From an uncultured Eubacteriales bacterium (GTDB taxonomy: Bacteria > Bacillota > Clostridia > Lachnospirales > Lachnospiraceae), in the NCBI GenBank assembly GCA_900315015.1, contig OMXJ01000007.1, positions 62,001 to 126,000 on the forward strand: a DNA stretch of 64,000 nt, written 5' to 3'. Shown piece by piece: positions 35,660 through 43,729 of the stretch; positions within the stretch are counted from its first letter, which is position 1, and every line of letters begins with the position of its first letter. The notes beneath the pieces are model-generated. The model had not been told where the DNA came from. It was given only the letters and a program-made list of their open reading frames with translations, and ran no database searches. The position numbers and the translations under genes are program-made.

Positions 35660-36595
35660 ATGCTTACAGTAGAAAATCTTAATTATTCCTATGGTTCCCA
35701 TAAGGTATTAAAGGATCTGTGCATGCACGTTGAAAAGGGGCAGCTATATGGCCTTGTAGGCAGGAACGGCGCAGGAAAGACAACGACCATGAAGATACTT
35801 TCAGGCATAATAGATGCAGACTCTGGAAGGGTGACTCTTAACGGAGTTGATTTCCCAAGGAGAACTCACCTAAGGGACATATTTGTTGGACATTCGGAAT
35901 ATAAAAAAATAGGCTATATGCCAGACAACTTTGGTGTTTATAATAATCTCAGTGCGCTTGAATACCTTGATTTTTACGCTGAAGAGTACGGTCTTACGGG
36001 AAAAAAGAAGGAAAAGCGAATAGCAGAAATTCTGGAAATGATGAATATATCAGAGCTCTCAGAAAAGTTAGTAAGCGGCATGTCAAGAGGAATGAAGCAA
36101 AAACTGGGTCTTGCAAGGACGATGATAAATGACCCGGACCTGCTCATACTAGATGAGCCATCAAGCGGAGTAGAGCCGGAAGGACAGGTGAGCCTTAGAG
36201 ATATGCTTATTGGCCTTTGCTCAGAGGGAAAGACCATAATAATAAGCTCTCATGTGCTTTCAGAGCTGACAAGGCTGTGTACTAACGTTGGAATGCTTGA
36301 AGGAGGAAGACTTACCTTTGAGGGGAGCGTAGCAGAGGTGCTTGAAAAATCTAGACTGAACAACTTAGTGAGGGTTGCTTTTGTGGACGGCTTTGAGGAT
36401 GGAATGAAGATAATCCATGATTCACCGTTAGTTTCAAAAATATCCTTTGACAATAATGAGATATACTTCGAATTTAAAGGAGAGAGAAAAGAAGAAGCAG
36501 AGCTGTTAAAGAGGCTCATCTCAGCAGGAACAACTGTCAGCTTCTTTGGAAGGGAAGGAGGAAGCCTTGAGTCACTTTTTAAATCCGTTATTTGA
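35660..36595 (+). CDS. ABC transporter ATPase (ABC-2 export/gliding-type)
   Basis: The 311-residue nucleotide-binding protein has Walker A GRNGAGKTT near residues 36-44, a Q-loop region IGYMPDNFGVYNNL, signature VSGMSRGMKQKLGLARTM, Walker B LLILDEPSSGVEP and switch His in IISSHVLSEL. A C-terminal extension of about 90 residues (from 215) is typical of ABC-2-type ATPases such as CcmA/GldA/NatA. It is encoded 10 bp after the 944-residue protein and overlaps the permease gene by 29 bp. The substrate is unknown. Confidence 0.92.
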   Translation: MLTVENLNYSYGSHKVLKDLCMHVEKGQLYGLVGRNGAGKTTTMKILSGIIDADSGRVTLNGVDFPRRTHLRDIFVGHSEYKKIGYMPDNFGVYNNLSALEYLDFYAEEYGLTGKKKEKRIAEILEMMNISELSEKLVSGMSRGMKQKLGLARTMINDPDLLILDEPSSGVEPEGQVSLRDMLIGLCSEGKTIIISSHVLSELTRLCTNVGMLEGGRLTFEGSVAEVLEKSRLNNLVRVAFVDGFEDGMKIIHDSPLVSKISFDNNEIYFEFKGERKEEAELLKRLISAGTTVSFFGREGGSLESLFKSVI

Positions 36596-37445
36596 AAGAA
36601 GCATGAAGCAGAATGCAAGAATGAAAAGGACGCTTATGCTTATTGTTACCTTTGAGGCCCTTCTTGCAGGCTTTGGATTGTTCTTTTATTATGTAGCATT
36701 TGATTATCACATGAATGAATCAATCAACTACAGAATGGTATTCTATATATTTGACATACTTACGCTTGCAGAGCTGGTGATGGTCTTTTTGGTGGTGCCT
36801 GTATTTACAGCTGGGGCAATAAGCATGGAAAGGGAAAGACAGACTCTCGATGTACTCATATCTACAGGAGTAAGTCCCTTCAAGCTGATAGTGGAAAAGC
36901 TCTTATCTACTGTGGCACTTGTTGCAATCATGGGCTATGCTTCACTTCCGATTTTAGCAATCGTTTATTCGGTGGGCGGAGTCGGAATCGATCAGATAAT
37001 CGGTGTAGTATTACTTATGATAGCAGCGGCAATATTGTTCGGCTCAATAGGCATATTCTTTTCAACGATATGCAACACGACTATGGTGGCCATAGTCAGT
37101 ACTTATGTAACTATGATACTGATTTTTTTAACAACGCTTATAGTCGGTAATATAAATGCTATAGCAGAATCATTTAGGAACAGATATGGCATTGCGGGAA
37201 CGTTATTTTCTATAATGACCTATGCTCCTAAAGGAGCAGGGGCGTACCTGCTTTTATTAAATCCGATTTACATAGTGGTTAAATTCTTTGGCGGAGATAC
37301 AGCAAAGGAAATGTTCAAGGAGATTAGAGATGCAGGAGGCATGTTTTCTAACATTGAAGAGCACTGGGTACTCATCAGCGGAAGCCTTTTAATGCTCATA
37401 TCCTTTATACTGCTCGTGATATCCGCTAAAAAAATCAGAAAATGA
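36567..37445 (+). CDS. ABC-2-type permease (GldF/NosY-like)
   Basis: The product has six hydrophobic segments: about 20-43, 55-80, 102-128, 137-160, 166-190 and 265-288. Between the second and third helices lies SMERERQTLDVLISTGVSPFKLIVEKL, the ATPase-coupling helix typical of ABC-2/GldF permeases. I chose TTG 36567 because GGAAGGAGG (36553-36561) ends 5 bp before it; an in-frame TTG at 36546 would place that ribosome site inside the gene. It overlaps the ATPase gene by 29 bp. A T-rich stretch (37451-37458) follows, with the rnpB promoter immediately after. Confidence 0.85.
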   Translation: MSHFLNPLFERSMKQNARMKRTLMLIVTFEALLAGFGLFFYYVAFDYHMNESINYRMVFYIFDILTLAELVMVFLVVPVFTAGAISMERERQTLDVLISTGVSPFKLIVEKLLSTVALVAIMGYASLPILAIVYSVGGVGIDQIIGVVLLMIAAAILFGSIGIFFSTICNTTMVAIVSTYVTMILIFLTTLIVGNINAIAESFRNRYGIAGTLFSIMTYAPKGAGAYLLLLNPIYIVVKFFGGDTAKEMFKEIRDAGGMFSNIEEHWVLISGSLLMLISFILLVISAKKIRK

Positions 37446-37460
37446 TGTATTTTTTTTTAC

Positions 37461-37489
37461 TTTACATTTTGAAACTTAAGTGCTAGAAT
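37461..37489 (+). promoter_or_regulatory. Promoter for rnpB
   Basis: TTTACA (37461-37466), a 17-nt spacer and TAGAAT (37484-37489), each 5 of 6. The predicted start, near 37496, coincides with the 5' strand of the RNase P RNA P1 helix. Confidence 0.77.
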
Positions 37490-37497
37490 GTAGAATG

Positions 37498-37866
37498 AAG
37501 TAGTACGGATGATCGCGCCGCAAGGTGAGGAAAGTCCGGGCTTTACAGGGCAGGATACTGGTTAACGGCCAGCGGGAGAAATCCTGGAGATAGCGCAACA
37601 GAAAATATACCGCCGCGAAAGCGGTAAGGGCGAAATGGCGGTTTAAGAGACCACCGCGTGCATGGTGACATGCATGGCACGGCAAGCCTTATCCAAAGCA
37701 AGATCAAAGGAATAAGGGCGACCTTATTCGGCAAAAGCTATACGGCGGCCCGTCGTGCTTTTGGGTAGATCGCGTCCAGCGGGGTGACCCGTATGGGGAG
37801 CTTTTCAGTAATGAAAAGTCAAGAAGGATGATCATCTAAAACAGAACCCGGCTTATGGTACTACTT
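37498..37866 (+). ncRNA. rnpB: RNase P RNA (rnpB)
   Basis: The catalytic RNA of RNase P trims tRNA 5' leaders. The diagnostic conserved blocks are present: GAGGAAAGTCCGGGC near the 5' end (37527-37541) and ACAGAACCCGGCTTATGG near the 3' end (37841-37858), which pair to form P4. The ends close in P1: AAGTAGTAC (37498-37506) with GTACTACTT (37858-37866). Its length of about 369 nt and the CCGCGAAAGCGG-type stem suit a bacterial A-like molecule, but I did not fold it fully. No terminator separates it from thrC. The minus-strand open frames here are spurious. Confidence 0.94.
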
Positions 37867-37913
37867 TAAAAGAAAAAAATGTGCAATGCACTAAAAATAA
37901 AGGGGAAATGAAT

Positions 37914-39401
37914 ATGAACATCATTTACGAAAGCACAAGAAATTCTAATGACAGAGTAACAGCATCACAGGCTATTTTACGAGGCCTTGCTCCAGATGGA
38001 GGTCTTTACGTACCAGAAAAGATACCATCATTTGATAAGACTCTTGATGAGTTTGCAAAGATGGATTATAGAGAGTGCGCATATGAAGTGATGAAGCTTT
38101 TCCTTACAGATTTCACAGAGGAAGAGTTAAAGCACTGCATCAATTCAGCATATGATGAGAAGTTCGATACTCCGGAGATTGCTCCACTTGTAAAGGCAGA
38201 TGATTCATATTTCCTCGAACTCTACCATGGAAGAACTCTTGCCTTCAAGGATATGGCACTTTCAATTCTTCCACACCTATTAACAACTTCAGCAAAGAAG
38301 AATAATATTACAGATGAGATCTGCATCCTTACAGCAACCTCAGGTGATACAGGAAAGGCTGCACTTGCAGGCTTTGCAGATGTTCCAGGCACAAGGATCA
38401 TAGTATTTTATCCAAAGCATGGTGTAAGTAAGGTACAGGAGAGACAGATGGTTACCCAGAAGGGTGACAACACCTGCGTAATCGGTATCGAAGGAAACTT
38501 CGACGATGCTCAGAGCGGCGTTAAGAAGATGTTCGGTGACAAGGAATTAAATGCAAAGCTTAAGGAAAATGGCATTGTATTCTCATCAGCAAATTCAATC
38601 AATATCGGCCGTTTAGTACCACAGATCGTTTATTATGTATTCAGCTATTCAAGACTTGTTGCAAAGAATGCCATCAAGGCAGGCGATAAGATAAATGTAG
38701 TAGTTCCAACAGGTAACTTCGGAAATATCCTTGCAGCTTACTATGCTAAGCGTGCAGGACTTCCAATAGACAAGCTTATCTGCGCATCAAATGACAATAA
38801 GGTGCTCTTTGATTTCTTCAAGAGCGGCGTTTATGATAGAAACCGTGATTTTATCCTTACAACAAGCCCATCAATGGATATCCTCATTTCAAGCAACCTT
38901 GAAAGACTTATCTATGAGCTTACAGGAAGAAACGCTGAAAAGAATGCAGCACTTATGGAAAGTCTCAAGCAGACAGGAAAGTATGAGATCTCAGATGAGA
39001 TGAAGAAGGACCTTGAAGATTTCAGAGGCGGCTTTGCTACAGTTGAAGAGGTATCAGCTCAGATAAAGAAGCTCTATGAGAACGACAAGTATGTTCTTGA
39101 TACACATACAGCAGTAGCATCAAAGGTATGTGATGAATACAAGAAGGAGACAGGTGACAATAAGCCTGTAGTAATTGCATCAACAGCAAGCCCATACAAG
39201 TTCATGGGAAGTGTTCTCACAGCTATTGATAAGAAGTATGAAGGAATGGATGATTTTGCACTTGCAGATGAGCTTGAGAAGCTTTCAGGCATGAAGATAC
39301 CTCAGGCAATCATCGATCTTAAGACAGCAGAAGTACGTCATAAGATCGTATGCGACAAAACAGAGATGCAAAAGACAGTTCTTTCTGTTCTTGGAATCTG
39401 A
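37914..39401 (+). CDS. thrC: Threonine synthase
   Basis: ThrC converts O-phosphohomoserine to threonine with PLP. The 495-residue product has the usual N-terminus (MNIIYESTRNSNDRVTASQAI and GLAPDGGLYVPE), ELYHGRTLAFKDMALS with the PLP Lys, CILTATSGDTGKAAL, VPTGNFGNILAAYYAKRAG, and a C-terminal lid. It matches the longer, YclE/yeast-like class of ThrC. I chose ATG 37914, as AAAGGGGAA (37898-37906) is 7 bp upstream; an in-frame GTG (37881) and ATG (37908) are less well placed. It has no promoter of its own that I can see, so it may be expressed by read-through from rnpB. A strong terminator follows. Confidence 0.95.
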   Translation: MNIIYESTRNSNDRVTASQAILRGLAPDGGLYVPEKIPSFDKTLDEFAKMDYRECAYEVMKLFLTDFTEEELKHCINSAYDEKFDTPEIAPLVKADDSYFLELYHGRTLAFKDMALSILPHLLTTSAKKNNITDEICILTATSGDTGKAALAGFADVPGTRIIVFYPKHGVSKVQERQMVTQKGDNTCVIGIEGNFDDAQSGVKKMFGDKELNAKLKENGIVFSSANSINIGRLVPQIVYYVFSYSRLVAKNAIKAGDKINVVVPTGNFGNILAAYYAKRAGLPIDKLICASNDNKVLFDFFKSGVYDRNRDFILTTSPSMDILISSNLERLIYELTGRNAEKNAALMESLKQTGKYEISDEMKKDLEDFRGGFATVEEVSAQIKKLYENDKYVLDTHTAVASKVCDEYKKETGDNKPVVIASTASPYKFMGSVLTAIDKKYEGMDDFALADELEKLSGMKIPQAIIDLKTAEVRHKIVCDKTEMQKTVLSVLGI

Positions 39402-39444
39402 TACGTTGTTTTGAAGTAGGTTATTGAGAAAAATGGTAATTAGC

Positions 39445-39480
39445 GGAACGCGTCAGTAAATATTGACGCGTTTCCTTTTG
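39445..39480 (+). terminator. Intrinsic terminator after thrC
   Basis: GGAACGCGTCA (39445-39455) pairs with TGACGCGTTTCC (39463-39474) with one bulged base, followed by TTTTG. Confidence 0.86.
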
Positions 39481-39530
39481 TTTATGGAAAAATTATTTAG
39501 AAAAAAAAAGTTTTGTTTTTGCGATAGATG

Positions 39531-39539
39531 TGTTATAAT
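39531..39539 (+). promoter_or_regulatory. Extended -10 element for the antiporter gene
   Basis: TGT directly before a perfect TATAAT (39534-39539), with a T-rich but poor -35 (TTTTGT, 17-nt spacer). It lies about 45 nt before the gene. Confidence 0.48.
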
Positions 39540-39582
39540 GAATTGATGTGCTCGTGATGGCACAGGAGGAGAAAAAATAAAA

Positions 39583-40764
39583 ATGGAAGCGTACGAAGTG
39601 TTCAAGGATCTGGCGATAATCCTAGTAGCTGCAAAGCTGTTCGGACTTATTGCAAGAAAATTCAAGACTCCGCAGGTAGTTGGAGAAATAATAGCAGGAC
39701 TTATAATCGGACCTAGTCTTTTAGGCTGGGTAGAGACGACAGATTTTCTATCAGAAATGGCAGCAATAGGTGTAGTTCTGTTAATGTTCACAGCAGGTCT
39801 TGAAACAGACTTAAAGGATCTTAAGGAGACAGGAGTAACGGCCTTTTTTGTAGCACTTATGGGCGTTTTAACCCCTCTGGTATTCGGAACGGTCATGTAT
39901 CTTTGCTTTTATGGCTTTGATGGCTTTGGAACAGAGAAATTCCTTGAAGCCTTGTTCATCGGAACAATTATGACTGCAACCTCAGTTTCCATTACAGTGC
40001 AGGCCTTAAGAGAGCTCGGCTATCTTAAGGGAAAGCTTGGAACGACAATTGTAAGTGCAGCAATCATCGATGACGTAATGGGCATCATAGTTCTTACAAT
40101 AGTACTTGGAATGAAGAATGGAGGCTCAAGCATACTTGAAACTCTCATAAAGACTCTTTTATTCTTCGTACTTGCAGTTGGTGCAGGTGTTATTGTCTAC
40201 AGGCTTTTTAAGGCATACGATAAAAAATATCCACATACAAGACGTATTCCTATCATGGGACTTGCGTTCTGTCTTGTGCTTTCATATGTAGCAGAAAAGT
40301 ATTTTGGAATTGCAGATATCACTGGAGCTTATGTTGCAGGTGTAATTCTCTGTAATATGCGTGATTCAGAATATATAGCTGAAAAGATGGACATAAATTC
40401 ATACATGCTTTTCGGCCCTGTTTTCTTTGCATCAATCGGAATAAAGACAAATATCAGAGAATTTACACTTGATATTCTTTTATTCTCAGTGGTATTCGTA
40501 ATAGTTGCGCTTCTTTCAAAAATCATCGGCTGCTCGCTCGTTGGAAAAATAGCCGGCTTCAACTGGCCTGATTCCTTAAAGATGGGTGTAGGAATGATGA
40601 CAAGAGGAGAGGTGGCGCTCATAGTTTCACAAAAAGGCCTTGCGGCAGGAATGATAGAGCCGGTTTATTTTATGGCGGTAATCATGCTTATCATAGTATC
40701 ATCAATAGCAACGCCGATGATATTAAAATCGCTCTTTACAAAGTATCCTAGTCCAAAGGCGTAA
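39583..40764 (+). CDS. CPA2-type cation:proton antiporter
   Basis: The 393-residue product has about 11-12 hydrophobic segments of the Na+/H+ exchanger fold. Motifs typical of the KefB/NhaA-like CPA2 group are visible: RKFKTPQVVGEIIAGLIIGPSLLG at the N-terminus, the TATSVSITVQALRELG segment, AAIIDDVMGIIVL with the paired Asp that carry ions, and GMMTRGEVALIVSQKGL near the C-terminus. It lacks the RCK/TrkA-N domain of Kef potassium channels, so it is a simple exchanger for Na+ or K+. CdaA-linked potassium control makes a K+ role conceivable, but this is not shown. GGAGGAG precedes ATG 39583. Confidence 0.9.
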   Translation: MEAYEVFKDLAIILVAAKLFGLIARKFKTPQVVGEIIAGLIIGPSLLGWVETTDFLSEMAAIGVVLLMFTAGLETDLKDLKETGVTAFFVALMGVLTPLVFGTVMYLCFYGFDGFGTEKFLEALFIGTIMTATSVSITVQALRELGYLKGKLGTTIVSAAIIDDVMGIIVLTIVLGMKNGGSSILETLIKTLLFFVLAVGAGVIVYRLFKAYDKKYPHTRRIPIMGLAFCLVLSYVAEKYFGIADITGAYVAGVILCNMRDSEYIAEKMDINSYMLFGPVFFASIGIKTNIREFTLDILLFSVVFVIVALLSKIIGCSLVGKIAGFNWPDSLKMGVGMMTRGEVALIVSQKGLAAGMIEPVYFMAVIMLIIVSSIATPMILKSLFTKYPSPKA

Positions 40765-40811
40765 GGGTGGGTCATTTATAAATTTGCGGCAAAAGCTTTA
40801 ACAGAATTTAC

Positions 40812-41054
40812 ATAAATAGGTGATATAAAACTGTGAACTACCCACCGCCTAAAGGCAGTGAGTTATATGTAAAAAGCCTTTATATCATTGTCGAGGTGAT
40901 GTCGAATTCCTTATATGGTAACAGTATAAGGATACGCACAACCGTACATTGTACTGGTAACAGTATAAGGATACGCACAACCGTACATTGTACGGCATTA
41001 TGGCAAGGCGGGCTTTTTTTGCCTGGGGGCCATTTATAAATAGGTGATATAAAA
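40812..41054. other. Intergenic island flanked by a 19-bp direct repeat, with IS200/IS605-like end hairpin
   Basis: The 336-bp gap between the antiporter and GH13 genes has no credible gene. A perfect 19-bp direct repeat, ATAAATAGGTGATATAAAA, lies at 40812-40830 and again at 41036-41054. Between the copies are an ACTACCCACCGCCTAAAGGC...GTGAGTT hairpin (about 40838-40866), which recalls the ends of IS200/IS605 elements, two 39-bp tandem repeats (40917-40994), and a GC-rich stretch with T7. I read it as a decayed mobile-element relic; no transposase is present. The 68-codon open frame through the repeats is not a gene. Confidence 0.5.
40917..40994. repeat. Two tandem 39-bp repeats
   Basis: Units 40917-40955 and 40956-40994 differ only at the last base. 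The second ends in CCGTACATTGTACGG, a perfect inverted repeat with an ATT centre (40980-40994). There is no spacer between units, so it is not a CRISPR array. Confidence 0.95.
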
Positions 41055-41100
41055 GCTGTAGCAGAAAAAATACATAGCAATGGAGGAAGGTAAGGATAAA

Positions 41101-42543
41101 ATGTCATATTTATATTTGAAGGAAAATCAGCCTCTTACAGCGAAAGACATTGATACAAGCTGGAAGGCCGGAGTACCATGGTATGAAAGTGCAGTGTTCT
41201 ATCATATTTATCCATTAGGAATGTGTGGATGCCCGAGAGAAAATTCAGAAGATAGTGAGAAGAGAAAAAGCGCTACGAACATACTTGAAATCGAGAAGAT
41301 AATCCCTCATCTTCAGGCAATGGGCGTAAATGCAATGTACATAGGACCGCTATTTGAATCGGCAGCGCATGGCTATGAGACATATGATTATAAATTAGTT
41401 GACAGAAGACTTGGTACTAATGAGGATTTCATCCATTTAGTAGACAGGCTTCACGATGCAGGAATAAAGGTAGTAGTTGACGGAGTATTCAATCATTCGG
41501 GCAGAGGCTTCTTTGCTTTTAAGGACCTTCGCGAAAAAAAGGGAAATTCTGCGTACAAGGATTGGTACTGCAGAGTGGATTTTGGCGGAAACAGCGCCTT
41601 TAATGACGGATTTTCTTATGAGGCCTGGCACTGCTTCCAGGAACTCCCAAGACTTAATGTATTAAATCCTGCAGTAAAGGATTATTTAAAGGATGTAATC
41701 CGCTTCTGGAGAAATGAATTCCATATCGACGGCATAAGACTTGACTGTGCGGATGTGCTTGACTTTAATTTCATGAAGGAATTAAGAAGACTTGCAAATG
41801 AATTCGGACCAGAATTCTGGCTCATGGGCGAGGTAATCCACGGCGATTATTCACGCTGGGCAAATAATGATACTCTTCATTCAGTAACGGATTATGAAAT
41901 GCACAAGGGCATATTCTCGGGTCATAACGACCATAACTATTTTGAAATTGCCCATAGTGCAAGAAGGCTTTTTGATCCGAACGGCGGAATAGCAAGAGGT
42001 GTCAGACTTTACAATTTCATCGAAAATCATGATGTAGATAGATTGGTTGAAAAGCTTAAAAACAGGGAACATTGGAAGAACTGCTATACTCTGGTATATA
42101 CTCTTCCAGGAGTTCCGTCAGTATATTACGGCGGAGAATTTGCAATCCGCGGCAAAAAGGAAAATAATCAGGATTATGCCCTAAGGCCTCAGCTTTTAGC
42201 TTCTGATTATGAAAGACTTGCCAAGGAAAATCATGAAGAAGAGTCCTTTATTGAATATTTAGGAAAGCTCCGTAACGGGGTGGCAGCTCTTACGACAGGT
42301 AAGTACCGTCAGCTGGCACTAACGAACCGTCAGTTCTCCTTTGCTAGGGTATGCGATAATGGAGATGTAGCGGTAATACTTATGAATAATGATGATAATG
42401 CAGCAGAGATGCGCTTTGCAATGCCTTGTGCTGGAAAGTATATAGATACAGCAACTGGAAATCTCATCGACTGCACAGATGGAGGTATCGCAGTAAGGCT
42501 TGCCGGCAATTCGTCAGCAGTGCTTGTTTTAGACAGAAATTGA
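41101..42543 (+). CDS. GH13 alpha-amylase-family glycosidase
   Basis: The 480-residue intracellular enzyme (no signal peptide) acts on alpha-glucans or maltodextrins. The four GH13 regions are clear: VVDGVFNHSG (region I), GIRLDCADVL with nucleophile Asp at 215, LMGEVIHGDYSRW with acid/base Glu at 244, and FIENHDVDRL with Asp at 311. An N-terminal segment of about 60 residues and a C-terminal beta domain flank the barrel. It resembles cyclomaltodextrinase/neopullulanase or maltogenic types, but the subtype is not certain. I chose ATG 41101 (ribosome site GGTAAGGA); the ATG at 41080 would put GGAGGAAGG inside the gene. No sugar-transport genes adjoin it. Confidence 0.9.
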   Translation: MSYLYLKENQPLTAKDIDTSWKAGVPWYESAVFYHIYPLGMCGCPRENSEDSEKRKSATNILEIEKIIPHLQAMGVNAMYIGPLFESAAHGYETYDYKLVDRRLGTNEDFIHLVDRLHDAGIKVVVDGVFNHSGRGFFAFKDLREKKGNSAYKDWYCRVDFGGNSAFNDGFSYEAWHCFQELPRLNVLNPAVKDYLKDVIRFWRNEFHIDGIRLDCADVLDFNFMKELRRLANEFGPEFWLMGEVIHGDYSRWANNDTLHSVTDYEMHKGIFSGHNDHNYFEIAHSARRLFDPNGGIARGVRLYNFIENHDVDRLVEKLKNREHWKNCYTLVYTLPGVPSVYYGGEFAIRGKKENNQDYALRPQLLASDYERLAKENHEEESFIEYLGKLRNGVAALTTGKYRQLALTNRQFSFARVCDNGDVAVILMNNDDNAAEMRFAMPCAGKYIDTATGNLIDCTDGGIAVRLAGNSSAVLVLDRN

Positions 42544-42602
42544 TCTTTACTGGTAAAAAGACTTTGCATGTATGATGCTATTTTGAAAAAAAGGAGGCGT
42601 AA

Positions 42603-43694
42603 ATGCAGGAGTTCTGGGTTGAGTTAGACAGACTTGTAAGGGGAAACGATCTGCTTGATGCTCTATATGAGTTCGTTAATGGTGTTGATTTCAAGGCTTT
42701 TTTCGGAAACAACTCGCTATATGTTGATATAGCTGTGATTATTTTCATGATATTATCGTTTATAAACTGTCTGTTCGGTTATAAGCTCAAGAGGGCATGG
42801 TCGACTATGGAATGTGCACTCGCAGGAGGAATTACCGCTCTTTATGTTGTTGATGAATTCTGGCCTATGAGCAAATATCTATATACCGTGCTTATCGCCT
42901 GCACAGCAGCAGTTATCTGTGCAATACTTGGATATATAATTGTTAGATTCGAGATGGCAGTGAGGGCAGGTGTTTACTCGGGATTTTTATTTACGGCAAT
43001 ATTCCTATCTTTAAAGCTTGATACGCTCAGCATTATACTAGGACTTGCAGTAGGGTTTATTGTAGCAATAGTTACAGCAATAATGCCGAGGGCAATGGGA
43101 ATTATCTATACCGCAGCATCCGGAGCAATAGGTGTTGGCGCTTCACTAGCCATGTTCATATTTGCACTTAGAGTATACAACTATCTTACCTATATAGGAA
43201 TTGGAGCCCTGACCTTAATCGGAATCATAATCCAGGGAGTATCGCTCCATATTTCTAAGAGAAGAGTGCCTGTATATGACGACGAAGAAAAAGCAGAATC
43301 AGGTATGCAGCATGTATCGGCAGGTGACAATACAGACAATATGACCGAAGAAAATGTCGAAGGAACCACTGAAGAAAATTCAGAGGAGGAAGCTGCAGAT
43401 GTTTCAGAAGACGCTTCAGCAGAGCCTTCAGTAACAGAAGAAGTAAAACCGGAAAGCATGACAGAGCCTTCAGTAATAGAAGAAGTGCCGGAAAGCATGA
43501 CAGAGCCTTCAGTAACAGAAGAAGTAAAACCGGAAAGCATGACAGAGCATTCAGTAATGGAAGCACCAAATGAGAATATAGAGCCGGCGAGCGAGGAAGC
43601 TCCTCTTGAAAATTCAGAAAAAAAGGAGCCTGCCGCAGAGCAGCCTATAGTAATAGTAGATGAAGTGGCTGAAAATTCATCAGATAAGAAATAA
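42603..43694 (+). CDS. TMEM198/DUF4203-like membrane protein with acidic repeat tail
   Basis: The 363-residue product has about seven hydrophobic segments (residues 38-222) in the pattern of TMEM198-like (DUF4203) proteins: FINCLFGYKLKRAW, ALAGGITALYVV, CAILGYIIVRFEMAVRAGVYSGFLF, and a Gly-rich pair near 150-195. The C-terminal third (about 235-363) is acidic, Ser/Glu/Pro-rich and includes tandem EPSVTEEVKPESMT repeats. No enzymatic motif is visible and the role is unknown. GGAGGCG precedes ATG 42603, and metG follows after 35 bp without a terminator, so the two may be cotranscribed. The minus-strand frames over the tail are shadows. Confidence 0.75.
   Translation: MQEFWVELDRLVRGNDLLDALYEFVNGVDFKAFFGNNSLYVDIAVIIFMILSFINCLFGYKLKRAWSTMECALAGGITALYVVDEFWPMSKYLYTVLIACTAAVICAILGYIIVRFEMAVRAGVYSGFLFTAIFLSLKLDTLSIILGLAVGFIVAIVTAIMPRAMGIIYTAASGAIGVGASLAMFIFALRVYNYLTYIGIGALTLIGIIIQGVSLHISKRRVPVYDDEEKAESGMQHVSAGDNTDNMTEENVEGTTEENSEEEAADVSEDASAEPSVTEEVKPESMTEPSVIEEVPESMTEPSVTEEVKPESMTEHSVMEAPNENIEPASEEAPLENSEKKEPAAEQPIVIVDEVAENSSDKK
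43422..43544 (+). repeat. In-frame 39/42-bp tandem repeats in the acidic tail
   Basis: Units 43422-43463 (42 bp), 43464-43502 (39 bp; one Lys codon absent and one Thr changed to Ile) and 43503-43544 (42 bp) are followed by the start of a degenerate fourth unit. The first and third units are identical or nearly so at nucleotide level, suggesting recent duplication. Confidence 0.92.
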
Positions 43695-43729
43695 AGGAAA
43701 AAGAAATCTATAAGTTTTTAGGAGGATAT

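Noticed and set aside
37476-37734. Minus-strand frames over the RNase P RNA
   Set aside because: They lie wholly within rnpB, whose conserved blocks and P1 closing helix are clear.
39583-40764. KefB/KefC potassium-efflux system
   Set aside because: The membrane domain is of the same superfamily, but the regulatory RCK domain and a KefF/KefG partner are missing.
40917-40994. Possible CRISPR array
   Set aside because: Two repeats abut without spacers and no cas gene is nearby.
40833-41039. 68-codon plus-strand frame with duplicated GNSIRIRTTVHCT
   Set aside because: It starts inside the IS-end-like hairpin and its repeats are the 39-bp DNA repeats; 39 bp keeps the frame by chance. No ribosome site.
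43190-43569. Minus-strand frames over the EPSVTEEV repeats
   Set aside because: They mirror the coding repeats of the plus-strand gene and lack start signals.
43695-43729. T-box riboswitch before metG
   Set aside because: The gap is only 35 bp and has no TGGNACCGCG-type element; none was found before other amino-acid genes either.
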